From NCBI GenBank assembly GCA_030524055.1, contig JAUNHH010000020.1, positions 1 through 44,309 of the forward strand: a stretch of 44,309 nucleotides of DNA. Direction: 5' to 3'. Below are positions 36,008-44,309 of this stretch, in pieces; the stretch's first letter is position 1, and every line of letters begins with the position of its first letter. The stretch comes from Actinomycetaceae bacterium (GTDB lineage: Bacteria > Actinomycetota > Actinomycetes > Actinomycetales > Actinomycetaceae). Under the pieces are notes generated by a model. The model made no database searches. It had not been told where the DNA came from and worked only from the letters and a program-made list of their open reading frames with translations. Made by a program: the position numbers and the translations under genes.

Positions 36008-36952
36008 ATGATGAACTCTATGGCGGCGCTTGACGAGATAATGGCGGACTGGATGAGTCAAATGCAGGTAGAAAAAGGGGCCTCCGCGCACACTATTTCC
36101 AATTACCGCCGTGATGTACAGCGCTATATCTCAGATTTAGCTTCCCATGGAATTACTGATATTCGCACCATTACTCGCAAGGACATTGCGCGCCATTTAG
36201 AGGACCTGGCGTCAGGGAAATTGACAGGAACAGCGGCCGCGCCCTCGTCAATTGCCCGAATATCGTCCTCTATTCGTAGCCTTCACCATTTTGCTGTGCG
36301 CGACGGCATTGCTCTGGATGACCCGACCTCAGGTCTGGTTATCCCCAAACAGGTAACTCATTTGCCCAAAGCGCTCACCATTGAGGAAATGGCTTCGCTT
36401 TTAGCAGTTGCCCATATTGGTGATGATCCAGTGTCATTGCGAGATGCGGCTCTTGTGGAATTGCTTTATGCCACGGGTGCGCGGGTCTCCGAAGTTGTGT
36501 CTTTAGTGATTGATGATGTGGATTTAGACCAGGATTTTCCTGTGGTGCGCTATTTCGGGAAAGGGCGAAAAGAACGCATTGTTCCTGTGGGTTCCTACGC
36601 GCGGGGTGCATTGGATTCCTACCTAGTGCGGGCGCGTCCCGCTTTGGCTGGAAAAGGAAAAGCGCACCACCATGTTTTTCTTGGATCTCGGGGTGGGCCG
36701 CTTTCTCGCCAAGGAGCATGGGAGGCTGTCCGGAAACTAGCGGCAGCCGCTGACCTTGAAGGGAGGGTGAGTCCTCACACATTGCGGCACTCTTTTGCCA
36801 CCCACCTTCTGGAAGGAGGGGCGAGTGTGCGTGATGTTCAGGAACTTCTTGGGCATGCTTCAGTGCAAACAACCCAGATCTATACGCGGGTGACGGCTTT
36901 AACATTGCGCGAGGTCCACCGGAGTAGCCATCCGCGTTCTCGTCGTGCCTGA
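36008..36952 (+). CDS. xerD: site-specific tyrosine recombinase XerD
   Basis: A 314-residue tyrosine recombinase that resolves chromosome dimers at dif with XerC. The N-terminal SAM-like core-binding domain occupies about 8-105. The full catalytic set is visible: R159 (ATGARVSE), K185 (GKGRKER), H257 and R260 (PHTLRHSF), H283 (LLGHAS) and Y292 (IYTR). The start ATG 36008 has no SD. A TAATGG element six bases upstream hints at a leaderless transcript, weaker than the others. It is first in the conserved run xerD-parA-scpA-scpB-rluB, and a one-mismatch 12-mer copy lies at 36237-36248. Confidence 0.95.
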   Translation: MMNSMAALDEIMADWMSQMQVEKGASAHTISNYRRDVQRYISDLASHGITDIRTITRKDIARHLEDLASGKLTGTAAAPSSIARISSSIRSLHHFAVRDGIALDDPTSGLVIPKQVTHLPKALTIEEMASLLAVAHIGDDPVSLRDAALVELLYATGARVSEVVSLVIDDVDLDQDFPVVRYFGKGRKERIVPVGSYARGALDSYLVRARPALAGKGKAHHHVFLGSRGGPLSRQGAWEAVRKLAAAADLEGRVSPHTLRHSFATHLLEGGASVRDVQELLGHASVQTTQIYTRVTALTLREVHRSSHPRSRRA

Positions 36953-36974
36953 CACAGATCACGGAATAATGCAA

Positions 36975-36980
36975 TAGAAT
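36975..36980 (+). promoter_or_regulatory. -10 element for leaderless parA
   Basis: TAGAAT ends 7 bases before the GTG of parA. CTGACA at 36949-36954 could be a poorly spaced -35 (20 bases). No SD is present. Confidence 0.5.
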
Positions 36981-36987
36981 TGGGCGC

Positions 36988-37851
36988 GTGAATCCAAACG
37001 GTCAGACCTCCCTGTCCGATGACCTCAATGTCGATGGCAAGGATTTTCCTGAGCCACCAGCACTTGTCGGTCACGGTCCAGCCCGCGTTATTGCAATGTG
37101 CAATCAGAAGGGCGGCGTCGGTAAAACAACAACGGCAATTAATCTTGCTGCGGCGTTAGCGGAATACGGGCGCAAGGTCCTTATTGTGGATTTCGACCCG
37201 CAAGGGGCTGCTACCGTTGGATTAGGTATTAATTCTCTAGAGGTTGATGTCACTATCTATAACCTCATTATGCAGCCAAAATCGGATGTCCACGCAGCTA
37301 TTTGCCATACCGATTATGAGAATCTCGACGTCATTCCCGCCAATATTGATCTCTCCGCTGCGGAAGTTCAATTAGTCGGGGAAGTGGCCCGTGAACATGC
37401 TCTTGCGCGTGTTTTGCGTTCGGTGATGGAAGACTATGACGTCATCCTTATTGACTGCCAGCCTTCTTTAGGTTTGCTGACCGTAAATGCGCTCACTGCA
37501 GCTCATGGAGTGATTGTTCCTGTTTCGGCTGAGTTTTTCGCTTTGCGTGGTGTAGCCCTGCTTGTCGAGACCATTGAAACTGTGCGTGACCGTATTAATC
37601 CGCGATTGAAAATTGACGGTATTGTCCCCACAATGGTGGATCTGCGGACCCTGCATTCACGCGAAGTCCTTGAGCGCCTTATTGAGGCATTCGGCGATAC
37701 CGTTTATTCCACGCAAATTGCACGTACTATCAAATTCCCCGATGCGTCAGTGGCCACCGAGCCTATTACTACTTATGCGCCTCAGCATTCCGGAGCTTTA
37801 GCGTATCGGCGTCTCGCGCGGGAAGTTATTGCACGTGGAGACGTCGCCTGA
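36988..37851 (+). CDS. ParA/Soj-family ATPase
   Basis: A 287-residue ParA-type ATPase. The deviant Walker A is KGGVGKTT at 41-48, the Walker A' region VDFDPQGAATVGLG, and the Walker B VILIDCQPSLG. No parB partner or parS site is beside it, and this is the orphan ParA that travels with scpA/scpB in actinobacteria, distinct from the origin-proximal parAB. It probably helps chromosome organisation. The GTG start is predicted leaderless. Its 3' end overlaps the start of scpA by about 17 bases. Confidence 0.92.
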   Translation: MNPNGQTSLSDDLNVDGKDFPEPPALVGHGPARVIAMCNQKGGVGKTTTAINLAAALAEYGRKVLIVDFDPQGAATVGLGINSLEVDVTIYNLIMQPKSDVHAAICHTDYENLDVIPANIDLSAAEVQLVGEVAREHALARVLRSVMEDYDVILIDCQPSLGLLTVNALTAAHGVIVPVSAEFFALRGVALLVETIETVRDRINPRLKIDGIVPTMVDLRTLHSREVLERLIEAFGDTVYSTQIARTIKFPDASVATEPITTYAPQHSGALAYRRLAREVIARGDVA

Positions 37852-38677
37852 TACGCAGGAAAAAGAAGACACCCATGGTGGCGGCCTTCAGGGGCGAATC
37901 GATGACTTCCATATTAGTTTGGAGGTTTTCGAAGGGCCTTTCGATCTGCTGCTGCAGTTAATAGCCCGGAAAAGGTTGGATATTACCCAGATTGCCTTAG
38001 CTGAGGTGACAGACGAGTTTATTGCCCATATGCGGGCATTTCCCGATTTGTCACGGACCACAGAATTTTTAGTTGTGGCCGCAACATTATTGGATATGAA
38101 AGCTGCCCAGCTTTTGCCGTCGATTGATGGGGAAGAGGGAGCATCGGCAGAGGATTTAGAGGCGCGCGATTTATTATTTTCTCGGCTGCTGCAATATCGT
38201 GCCTATAAAATGGCGGCTGGCGAAATTGGTCAGCATATGGAAATCAATAGTCGCCTTTATCCCCGTGACGTTCCTTTAGAAGAGCAATTCACTCGACTTT
38301 TACCCGAATTGGTATGGGCAGCCTCGGCACATGATTTAGCGCGGGCCGCTGCTGACGCGTTTTCCTCGCGGCCGCCAAGCGTGGAAGTGACTCACCTTCA
38401 CGACCCCGTTGTTCCTGTGGCCGGGCAGGTACAGGTGATTATCGAAAAAATGCGCACTTTAGGGAGCGCAACATTTGCGGAGTTAGTAGAGGATGCGGCG
38501 ACGCTCGCCGTGGTAATTTCTCGCTTTTTAGCCTTGCTAGAGCTTTATCGCGCGTCGAGTATTGAACTCACTCAAGATGACGCATTGGGGCGGCTTGTCA
38601 TTTATTGGGTTGGAGGCGATGGTGACGTTATGGTGAATGCTGACGATTATGAAGGGCATAAAGATAGTGCAGAATAA
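37835..38677 (+). CDS. scpA: segregation and condensation protein A
   Basis: A 280-residue kleisin that bridges SMC heads with ScpB. The N-terminal SMC-neck binding region is FHISLEVFEGPFDLLLQLIARKRLDITQIALAEVTDEFI, and the C-terminal winged-helix part is VQVIIEKMRTLGSATFAELVEDAAT...FLALLELYRASSIEL. GTG 37835 lies inside parA with GGAAG nine bases upstream, while TTG 37829 is an alternative. A one-mismatch 12-mer copy begins at its TAA stop (38677-38688). Confidence 0.93.
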   Translation: METSPDTQEKEDTHGGGLQGRIDDFHISLEVFEGPFDLLLQLIARKRLDITQIALAEVTDEFIAHMRAFPDLSRTTEFLVVAATLLDMKAAQLLPSIDGEEGASAEDLEARDLLFSRLLQYRAYKMAAGEIGQHMEINSRLYPRDVPLEEQFTRLLPELVWAASAHDLARAAADAFSSRPPSVEVTHLHDPVVPVAGQVQVIIEKMRTLGSATFAELVEDAATLAVVISRFLALLELYRASSIELTQDDALGRLVIYWVGGDGDVMVNADDYEGHKDSAE

Positions 38678-38711
38678 CGAGGGCGGCGCGCATAGTGAAC
38701 AAGAGGAAAGC

Positions 38712-39299
38712 GTGAATCCTGATCACAGCGATATCAGCGCCGATGTGGTGGCTCTGCGCGGCCCCATTGAAGCTATTCTTATGGTCGTGGACCGGCCTGT
38801 GACCGCTGAAGAAATTGCTGAAGCACTGGATATGGAGTCAGGAGTTATTCATCAGGTCTTGGGCGTACTCAGTGAAGAATACCGGGGAATGCACGGCGGA
38901 CCTATCCGCGGTTTTGAATTGCGCAATGTTGGGGGCGGATGGCGATTCTATTCTGCCGCTCCTTGGGCAGATATTGTGGGCCGCTTTATTTTAGGGTCGA
39001 GTCATGCGCGCTTATCCCAAGCTGCATTAGAGACTTTGGCGGTGATTGCCTATCGCCAACCTGTCACAAGGTCGCGAATCTCGCATATTCGAGGGGTGAA
39101 CGTTGACGCTGTGGTGCGTACTCTGGTCACTAGAGGTTTAGTCGAGGAGGTCGGCGAGTCTTCATCAGGTGCGCGCCTGTATGGAACTACCACCACATTC
39201 CTTGAAAGAATGGGGTTTGACTCTCTCGATGACCTTGTACCCCTTGCCCCGTACCTACCTGGTCGGGAAGAACTGGATGACCTGGAGGAAACGCTGTGA
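38712..39299 (+). CDS. scpB: segregation and condensation protein B
   Basis: A 195-residue ScpB with two winged helices that dimerises and binds ScpA in the SMC condensin complex. Recognisable are GPIEAILMVVDRPVTAEEIAEAL, the central LSQAALETLAVIAYRQPVTRSRISHIRGVNVDAVVRTLVTRGLVEEVG and YGTTTTFLERMG. GTG 38712 is chosen for GAGG five bases upstream. The frame extends back into scpA but without conservation. The stop overlaps the rluB start (GTGA). Confidence 0.95.
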   Translation: MNPDHSDISADVVALRGPIEAILMVVDRPVTAEEIAEALDMESGVIHQVLGVLSEEYRGMHGGPIRGFELRNVGGGWRFYSAAPWADIVGRFILGSSHARLSQAALETLAVIAYRQPVTRSRISHIRGVNVDAVVRTLVTRGLVEEVGESSSGARLYGTTTTFLERMGFDSLDDLVPLAPYLPGREELDDLEETL

Positions 39300-40045
39300 G
39301 GAATGATCCCTACGTCGAGGGCGGGATTCGCCTTCAAAAGGTGCTTTCTCGTGCTGGAGTGGCCTCACGGCGCGCCGCTGAATTCATGATTGAAGACGGG
39401 CGAGTCCAAGTTGATGGGGTTGTTGTGCGCTCTCAGGGGATGCGCATTGATCCCACGCGGCAAGTTGTTCATGTTGATGGAGAGCGCCTTATCCTTGATG
39501 AAGAGCGCCATGTGGTTTTAGCTATTAATAAGCCGGTGGGCGTAGTTTCGACAATGTCGGATCCTGAAGGGCGCCCATCCTTAGCTGATTTATTGGCGGA
39601 CTATCCCGAGCGTCTATATCACGTGGGTCGCCTTGATATTGATACCTCCGGTTTACTGTTGCTCACTAATGATGGGGAATTGGCGAATCGTCTCACTCAC
39701 CCCAGTTATGAAGTGCCGAAGACGTATATTGCGCGTGTGCATGGCGAAATTAAACCGGGAGTTCGCCGCCGCCTTCTTGAAGGGGTCGAACTAGAGGATG
39801 GTTTTATTCGCGTTGATTCTTTCCGCACAATGGAGAGTTTTGGGGACATTACTACGGTCGAAATTACTGTTCATGAGGGTCGCAATCGACTGGTCCGCCG
39901 CTTAATGGATCATGTGGGTCACCCGGTGCGCGAATTAGTCCGTACTCAATTTGGGCCTATTTATCTTGACCGGCTTCAGCCTGGAACCACACGGCGCATT
40001 AAAGGCAATACTTTAGTGTCACTCTATTCTGCTGTCGGATTGTAA
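39296..40045 (+). CDS. rluB: 23S rRNA pseudouridine synthase (RluB family)
   Basis: A 249-residue protein with an N-terminal S4 RNA-binding domain (IRLQKVLSRAGVASRRAAEFMIEDGRVQVDG) and an RsuA/RluB catalytic domain. The active Asp is D114 in GRLDIDTSGLLLLTNDGELA, and the closing motif is EGRNRLVRRLMDHVGHPVREL. It likely modifies 23S rRNA (the E. coli RluB target is U2605). GTG start, 4-base overlap with scpB. Confidence 0.93.
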   Translation: MRNDPYVEGGIRLQKVLSRAGVASRRAAEFMIEDGRVQVDGVVVRSQGMRIDPTRQVVHVDGERLILDEERHVVLAINKPVGVVSTMSDPEGRPSLADLLADYPERLYHVGRLDIDTSGLLLLTNDGELANRLTHPSYEVPKTYIARVHGEIKPGVRRRLLEGVELEDGFIRVDSFRTMESFGDITTVEITVHEGRNRLVRRLMDHVGHPVRELVRTQFGPIYLDRLQPGTTRRIKGNTLVSLYSAVGL

Positions 40046-40046
40046 T

Positions 40047-41192
40047 ATGCCGTCTCCAATCAACCAGGCGATGGCCACAACCGGCCCCGTCCTCGTTATT
40101 GGAACGGGATTGCTGGGGGCTTCCTTAGGGTTGTGTCTACGTGCCAGCGGCATTGATGTTCTTTTGGAGGATATTTCCCCTACGTCGTTGCGCTTAGCGC
40201 AGGACATTGGTGCGGGAATCCCCTACGAGGACGGGGATGGGGCAACCCCTGAACTTGTTGTGGTGGCTACCCCACCTGATGTCGCTCACCGTCTTGTCAG
40301 CGATGCCTTACGTCGTTTTCCTACCGCTGTTGTCACCGATGTGGCATCAGTAAAGAAAGCCGTTGTTGACGAGGTACTGGAGAATCCGGATTTAGATCCG
40401 GCGGATCTGGCGCGCTATGTCGGTTCCCACCCCATGGCAGGGCGGGAACGTAGTGGTGCTGGAGCCGCGGATGCAGACCTGTTTTTTGGGCGCCCTTGGG
40501 TGGTGGTCCCTCACGACGACACTGCCCCGGCTGCTCTTTTAGCGGTACGGTCACTGGCAGCTGATATTGGTGCTGTCCCCATTCAAATGGATGCCTTAGC
40601 GCATGACCATGCTGTGGCCTTGGTTTCTCATGTTCCGCAATTAGTATCGAGTTTATTGGCTGGACGCCTAGTGGATACATCCGCACAAGCCTTGAGTTTG
40701 GCGGGGCAAGGTTTGCGCGATACCACGCGCATTGCCGCATCAGACCCGAGGCTGTGGACCACGATTCTTGCGGGAAATGCCGGCCCAGTTGTTGAGGTAT
40801 TAAAGGCCTTCGATGAGGATTTAACCGCGTTAATTACTCACTTAGAGCGAGCCTCAGAATTGGGTCCTCTTCGCGGAGGCTCTGTTGGATCGGTACACCG
40901 TGTCATTGAGGCAGGAAATCGTGGTGTGGCGCGAATTCCTGGTAAACACGGTGGGGCACCACAACGCTACGCGGAGCTAGAAGTTCTTATTCCCGATACT
41001 CCTGGTTCGCTTGGCCGCCTTTTTACGGAGCTTGGCGAAATCGACGTCAATATTGAAGACCTGACTTTAGAGCATTCCGCTGGACAAAAGGTTGGGCTCG
41101 CACGAATTATGATTGATCCTGGGCGCCTTACAACCGCACAGAGTGAATTAGAAAAGCGTGGCTGGCGACTTATTCTTGGCGCAACAGAATAG
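40047..41192 (+). CDS. tyrA: prephenate dehydrogenase with ACT domain
   Basis: A 381-residue TyrA making 4-hydroxyphenylpyruvate for tyrosine. The NAD motif is VIGTGLLGASLG at 17-28, and SHPMAGRERSG carries the conserved His of the active site. A C-terminal ACT domain (about 310-381, YAELEVLIPDTPGSLGRLFTELGEIDVNIEDL) is expected to bind tyrosine or another amino acid for feedback control. It starts one base after the rluB stop. It contains two opposing 12-mer copies (40085-40096 and 40225-40236) near its 5' end. Confidence 0.95.
   Translation: MPSPINQAMATTGPVLVIGTGLLGASLGLCLRASGIDVLLEDISPTSLRLAQDIGAGIPYEDGDGATPELVVVATPPDVAHRLVSDALRRFPTAVVTDVASVKKAVVDEVLENPDLDPADLARYVGSHPMAGRERSGAGAADADLFFGRPWVVVPHDDTAPAALLAVRSLAADIGAVPIQMDALAHDHAVALVSHVPQLVSSLLAGRLVDTSAQALSLAGQGLRDTTRIAASDPRLWTTILAGNAGPVVEVLKAFDEDLTALITHLERASELGPLRGGSVGSVHRVIEAGNRGVARIPGKHGGAPQRYAELEVLIPDTPGSLGRLFTELGEIDVNIEDLTLEHSAGQKVGLARIMIDPGRLTTAQSELEKRGWRLILGATE
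40085..40096 (+). repeat. 12-mer CCCCGYCCTCGT, copy 10
   Basis: CCCCGTCCTCGT preceded by G, in tyrA, encoding G-P-V-L-V. Confidence 0.85.
40225..40236 (-). repeat. 12-mer CCCCGYCCTCGT, copy 11
   Basis: ACGAGGACGGGG on the + strand, in tyrA, encoding Y-E-D-G, 129 bases from copy 10 in the opposite orientation. Confidence 0.85.
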
Positions 41193-41210
41193 GGAAGAAC
41201 AAAGTAGACA

Positions 41211-41957
41211 ATGAGTACCGAGGACACCTCCTTAAAAGACCGCATTCACAATCTTGGCATTACTATCGCCATTGATGGTCCAGCAGGCTCTGGTAAATCA
41301 ACCGTTTCCCGGGAGGTGGCCAACCGTTTAGGAATTGGCTACTTGGATACGGGAGCAATGTATCGGGCATTAACCTGGTATGCGCTAGAAAATAATGTGG
41401 ATCTCAGCGACGAAGACGCAGTTATTTCGCTGGCACCAGCCATGCCTTTACGTCTTGAATCTGCGCCGAATGACCCTCATGTGTGGATGGGGGAGGAAGA
41501 AATTACTTCTGCAATTCGCGAGCCTCGTATTGCTTTAGGGATCCCGCAGGTGTCAACGAATCTTCAGGTCCGCCGGTGGATGGCTGAAGAACAGCGGCGT
41601 CGTATGATGCAGGCGCGTGATGCGGGCTCAGGAATGGTGGCTGAAGGTCGCGATACAACCACCGTGGTCTGCCCAGATGCTGATGTGCGGGTGCTGTTAG
41701 TTGCCGATCCTGAAGCTCGCCTGAGGCGGCGCACACTGGAACTTTTCGGTGACGATTCTCCAGAGAATATGGAGAAAGTGCGCGCGCAGGTGGAAAATCG
41801 CGATAGGGCTGACTCCACCGTGTCCCAATTTATGGAGCCAGCCCCCGGCGTGACAGTTGTGGATTCTTCACATCTGACTATTCCTGAGGTCGTTGACGCG
41901 ATCGTGGAATTAGTCCGTGCCGACCTTTCACAACGCGAGAAGACACACTCTGCTTAA
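41211..41957 (+). CDS. cmk: cytidylate kinase
   Basis: A 248-residue (d)CMP kinase. P-loop GPAGSGKST is at 23-31, YLDTGAMYRALTWYA is the NMP-binding entry, and GRDTTTVVCPDADVRVLL and LRRRTLEL follow. A der-type GTPase often follows cmk in actinobacteria but is not in this window. The ATG is 18 bases after tyrA, with GGGAAG rather far upstream. Its last 80 bases overlap the convergent GH2 gene. Confidence 0.95.
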   Translation: MSTEDTSLKDRIHNLGITIAIDGPAGSGKSTVSREVANRLGIGYLDTGAMYRALTWYALENNVDLSDEDAVISLAPAMPLRLESAPNDPHVWMGEEEITSAIREPRIALGIPQVSTNLQVRRWMAEEQRRRMMQARDAGSGMVAEGRDTTTVVCPDADVRVLLVADPEARLRRRTLELFGDDSPENMEKVRAQVENRDRADSTVSQFMEPAPGVTVVDSSHLTIPEVVDAIVELVRADLSQREKTHSA

Positions 41958-43842
41958 ATTTGCGTGACGCGGACTTGAGGTGGAGGCGGCGCAAACTATA
42001 TCTCTTATGGCGCTGCTTATTCTTAGCTTCAAGATTCATTGTGCGGTTAAATGCTGCATAGAGTTCAGCATTGAGTTCCCGCATAATTTCCGGATCTACC
42101 TTTAACACTGCCCGGTCATAGGTGAGGAACCCATTATTCTCGCGCTCCACATCACTGAGCTGGGTGTAACTGCATGCTGCTAGGCCCTTATGCGTTAGTG
42201 GAATGAGCTGGCGCCGATAAAGATCCGTCATTGCTTCATGAAGAGCCTCAGTAGTGGGCAGGAATCGGTAGCCGAAAGGAATTGGGTCCTGCCAATTGTG
42301 GTCTTCCACAGCGAAATTGAGTCCACCGAATTCCGATAAATAGAAGGGGCGAGGGTCCACTGATGGCGGAGGAACGAGGTCGAGAACATAGCGGTGGCGG
42401 CTACGGAAATCACCGCCGGCTTGATCAAACCATCCCGATGCGTGGTCAATAAGTCGCGTTGGATCGAGGCGGCGAATCGCTTTTTCCGCCCCGCGGGCAT
42501 CAAATTGTCCCCACGCCTCATTAAACGGAACCCACATAATAATGCTGGGATGAAGGCGCAAGTGGCGAATAGTAGCAGCCATTTCCTGTGCTGCTAATGC
42601 CCGATAATGGTGGTCAGGACGGCCCGCCCACCAGGCAAATAGTTCCGACTTATCGGGGACGGTAATGTCGAATGCCTGGACAAAGCCAGAAGCTTGGATA
42701 CCTAATGCAGCACGGCCGCCACTGACCATATCCTGAACGACCATCAGCCCAAGGCGATCACAATGGTGATAAAAGCGCCGAGATTCCACCTTAATATGGA
42801 CGCGAATGCCGTTAAAACCGAGATCTTTTAGGGTATTCAGGTCATAAAGAATGGCTTCATCTGCAGGTGCTGTCATCCCTGATTCTGGCCAGTAACTTTG
42901 ATCCAGTGGGGCATTGAGGAAAATAGGTTCCCCATTGAGCAAAATATGGCCATGGGGGCGCCCCGGAAGACGTAAAAGACGACTATGAGGAGATAACTCA
43001 ATGGTGCGCAGTCCTGCCCACGAAGTCACCTGGTCATGGCCACATTTCGCTTCAATACGATATAAATGTGGGTTGTCAGGTGACCATAACTTGGGAGAGT
43101 CCAGGCGAATAATGGCCCAGGTATGAGAGGGGAGGGTAATGGTTTTTTCTGCCCCGTCCTCGTCAATAAAAGTGAGCGACCCTGGGACTGCCGATAATTG
43201 CACGCCATTTTTCGAGGCCTGAATGCGCACCCTAAATCCGGTACGGTCGGGGAGGGGACGCGCATCAATAGCATCAATAGCAATTTCAGGGACAGGCTCC
43301 ATCCATACGCTTTGCCAAATGCCCGAGGTGGCCGTATACCAAATGGTTAAAGGCAAAAGTGACTGCTTGCCGCGCTGAATATCCTCATTTCCCGTGGGGT
43401 CGCGGACAATAAGGTGGAGGGAAAACTCTTCCCGATCAGTATCGTGAATATCAACGTGGAAAGGAAGATAACCACCTTCGTGGTAGTTCACGCTTTCGCC
43501 ATCGACCAGGACTTCACATTTATGGTCAACCGCTTGGAAATGGAGACGCAGAATCCTCCCGCGCCATTCTTCGGGGATGGTGACTTGACGCTTGTAATGC
43601 AAAACTTCGTGGGGCAGCAAAGGCCGTTTGACAGACGAAGCCGGGGTCTCTACCGAAAAAGGCACGCGAATCGGCCCATCCCACTGGTCGTCATTGGGAT
43701 TGCCCTGTTCGGCTGGGCGGATTGCGTGAGTCCACCACCCGTTGAGATTGACCCATTCTTTGCGCTCACACATGGGATCAGGGTGCTCTGGCAGTGGTAT
43801 TTCAGGGAGATTCTCGCCCCATGTAGTGCACAACAAGGTCAT
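41878..43842 (-). CDS. GH2-family glycoside hydrolase (beta-galactosidase/glucuronidase-like)
   Basis: A 654-residue GH2 enzyme without a signal peptide. The jelly-roll sugar-binding domain opens with RKEWVNLNGWWTHAI and PFSVETPAS. An immunoglobulin-like domain follows, then the TIM barrel. The acid/base is E442 in PFNEAWGQ and the nucleophile E504 in YLSEFGGL. The motifs IIMWVPFNEAWG and NGIRVHIK fit the small cytoplasmic GH2 group, with the exact sugar open. ATG 43842 is chosen because TTWGENLPEIPLPEHPDPM matches related N-termini. The frame runs on to 44058 into a tRNA, which cannot be coding. A basic tail of about 45 residues (KNKQRHKRYSLRRLH...) runs antisense into cmk and is unlike the family. 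Confidence 0.85.
   Translation of the reverse strand: MTLLCTTWGENLPEIPLPEHPDPMCERKEWVNLNGWWTHAIRPAEQGNPNDDQWDGPIRVPFSVETPASSVKRPLLPHEVLHYKRQVTIPEEWRGRILRLHFQAVDHKCEVLVDGESVNYHEGGYLPFHVDIHDTDREEFSLHLIVRDPTGNEDIQRGKQSLLPLTIWYTATSGIWQSVWMEPVPEIAIDAIDARPLPDRTGFRVRIQASKNGVQLSAVPGSLTFIDEDGAEKTITLPSHTWAIIRLDSPKLWSPDNPHLYRIEAKCGHDQVTSWAGLRTIELSPHSRLLRLPGRPHGHILLNGEPIFLNAPLDQSYWPESGMTAPADEAILYDLNTLKDLGFNGIRVHIKVESRRFYHHCDRLGLMVVQDMVSGGRAALGIQASGFVQAFDITVPDKSELFAWWAGRPDHHYRALAAQEMAATIRHLRLHPSIIMWVPFNEAWGQFDARGAEKAIRRLDPTRLIDHASGWFDQAGGDFRSRHRYVLDLVPPPSVDPRPFYLSEFGGLNFAVEDHNWQDPIPFGYRFLPTTEALHEAMTDLYRRQLIPLTHKGLAACSYTQLSDVERENNGFLTYDRAVLKVDPEIMRELNAELYAAFNRTMNLEAKNKQRHKRYSLRRLHLKSASRKFKQSVSSRVVKGRHGLIPRSRQRPQE
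43152..43163 (+). repeat. 12-mer CCCCGYCCTCGT, copy 12
   Basis: CCCCGTCCTCGT preceded by G and followed by CAATA, antisense to the GH2 gene (D-E-D-G-A). Confidence 0.85.
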
Positions 43843-44015
43843 GGATCCATTCCACCACAGATAGTGTGGCCTCGTTTGGGTAAAAGTTCCGCGATGGTCA
43901 ATATTCTCCACGTCAGCACTGAACTTGTGATGGGCACCGCAAGAAGGAAGTAGCATTTGGGGCTGCCACTGGGCTAACATTGCCGGGTGCCCGCGAGCGG
44001 GTGAACAACTAAAAA

Positions 44016-44089
<74 letters not shown>

Positions 44090-44095
44090 CAAAGG

Positions 44096-44130
44096 AACCG
44101 TTGCCAGAAGGCAGCGGTTTTTGTTTTTGC
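44096..44130 (+). terminator. tRNA-Pro terminator
   Basis: AACCGTTGCC (44096-44105), loop AGAA, GGCAGCGGTT (44110-44119), with one G-U pair, then TTTTGTTTTTG. A textbook intrinsic terminator. Confidence 0.92.
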
Positions 44131-44158
44131 TGCGCGGGCCTACGCTGGCCCGTCATCA

Positions 44159-44170
44159 ACGAGGGCGGGG
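44159..44170 (-). repeat. 12-mer CCCCGYCCTCGT, copy 13
   Basis: ACGAGGGCGGGG on the + strand, followed by C (a 13-base match), intergenic after tRNA-Pro. A small hairpin CGGGCC-TACGCT-GGCCCG (44135-44152) precedes it. 44171-44309 holds no gene that I can support. Confidence 0.85.
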
Positions 44171-44309
44171 CGCGGATTGTGTATTGGCAGGTTCCTGGTA
44201 GGGGAGAGATGCTAGCGGTGCTCTGGGAATCTATGAAGCTAACCAACCCGAAACTTAAGGACAAACACCTACCTTTAGGGACCAATCTATACACTGTGAT
44301 GTCTCAGGA

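Overview
The window is a chromosomal segment of an actinomycete (Actinomycetota). The evidence is gene order and protein type. It contains whiA, an OpcA-type glucose-6-phosphate dehydrogenase partner, FadD15-like acyl-CoA ligases, a CtpE-like P-type ATPase, the runs uvrC-rapZ-yvcK-whiA-gap-pgk-tpiA-secG and xerD-parA-scpA-scpB-rluB-(tyrA)-cmk, and many GTG starts. GC content looks only moderate by eye, and codon use is looser than in Streptomyces, which would fit an Actinomycetaceae-like host. That family assignment is inference.

Layout. 1-300: the 3' end of a 5S rRNA with two terminator hairpins. 298-1980 (-): a GH13 oligo-1,6-glucosidase. 2146-4224: uvrB. 4332-7882: a yybP-ykoY manganese riboswitch heading a terC and P-type ATPase operon. 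7999-9853: a small membrane protein, a YciI-like protein and an alpha/beta hydrolase. 9947-12820: uvrA. 12828-13703: a divergent HxlR regulator and SnoaL-like pair around a three-half-site operator. 13708-18336 (-): two tandem acyl-CoA ligases and an SDR. 18477-20376 (-): glnA and a 79-residue protein. 20429-25476: uvrC-rapZ-yvcK-whiA. 25727-29190: gap-pgk-tpiA-secG. 29266-35849 (-): tkt, then zwf-opcA-pgl and a D12-class adenine methyltransferase, coupled by 4-base overlaps from zwf onward. 36008-41957: xerD-parA-scpA-scpB-rluB-tyrA-cmk. 41878-43842 (-): a GH2 glycosidase. 44016-44089: tRNA-Pro(GGG) with a strong terminator.

Functionally the window holds all three nucleotide-excision-repair subunits. 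Two of them have SOS (LexA) box candidates upstream, and all three look leaderless. It also holds the lower glycolytic trunk, the oxidative pentose-phosphate entry, chromosome segregation and condensation genes, nitrogen assimilation, and an Mn-sensing export operon.

The most unusual signal is not a gene. The 12-mer CCCCGYCCTCGT (often preceded by G) occurs 13 times without mismatch in 44 kb, about one per 3.4 kb, against roughly 0.01 expected by chance. At least seven further copies differ by one base. It lies on both strands, in different reading frames within coding regions, is enriched between genes, and once forms an inverted pair that looks like the tkt terminator. This is how DNA uptake sequences behave in Neisseria and Pasteurellaceae. 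I propose it as a candidate uptake-type or other genome-wide recognition word.
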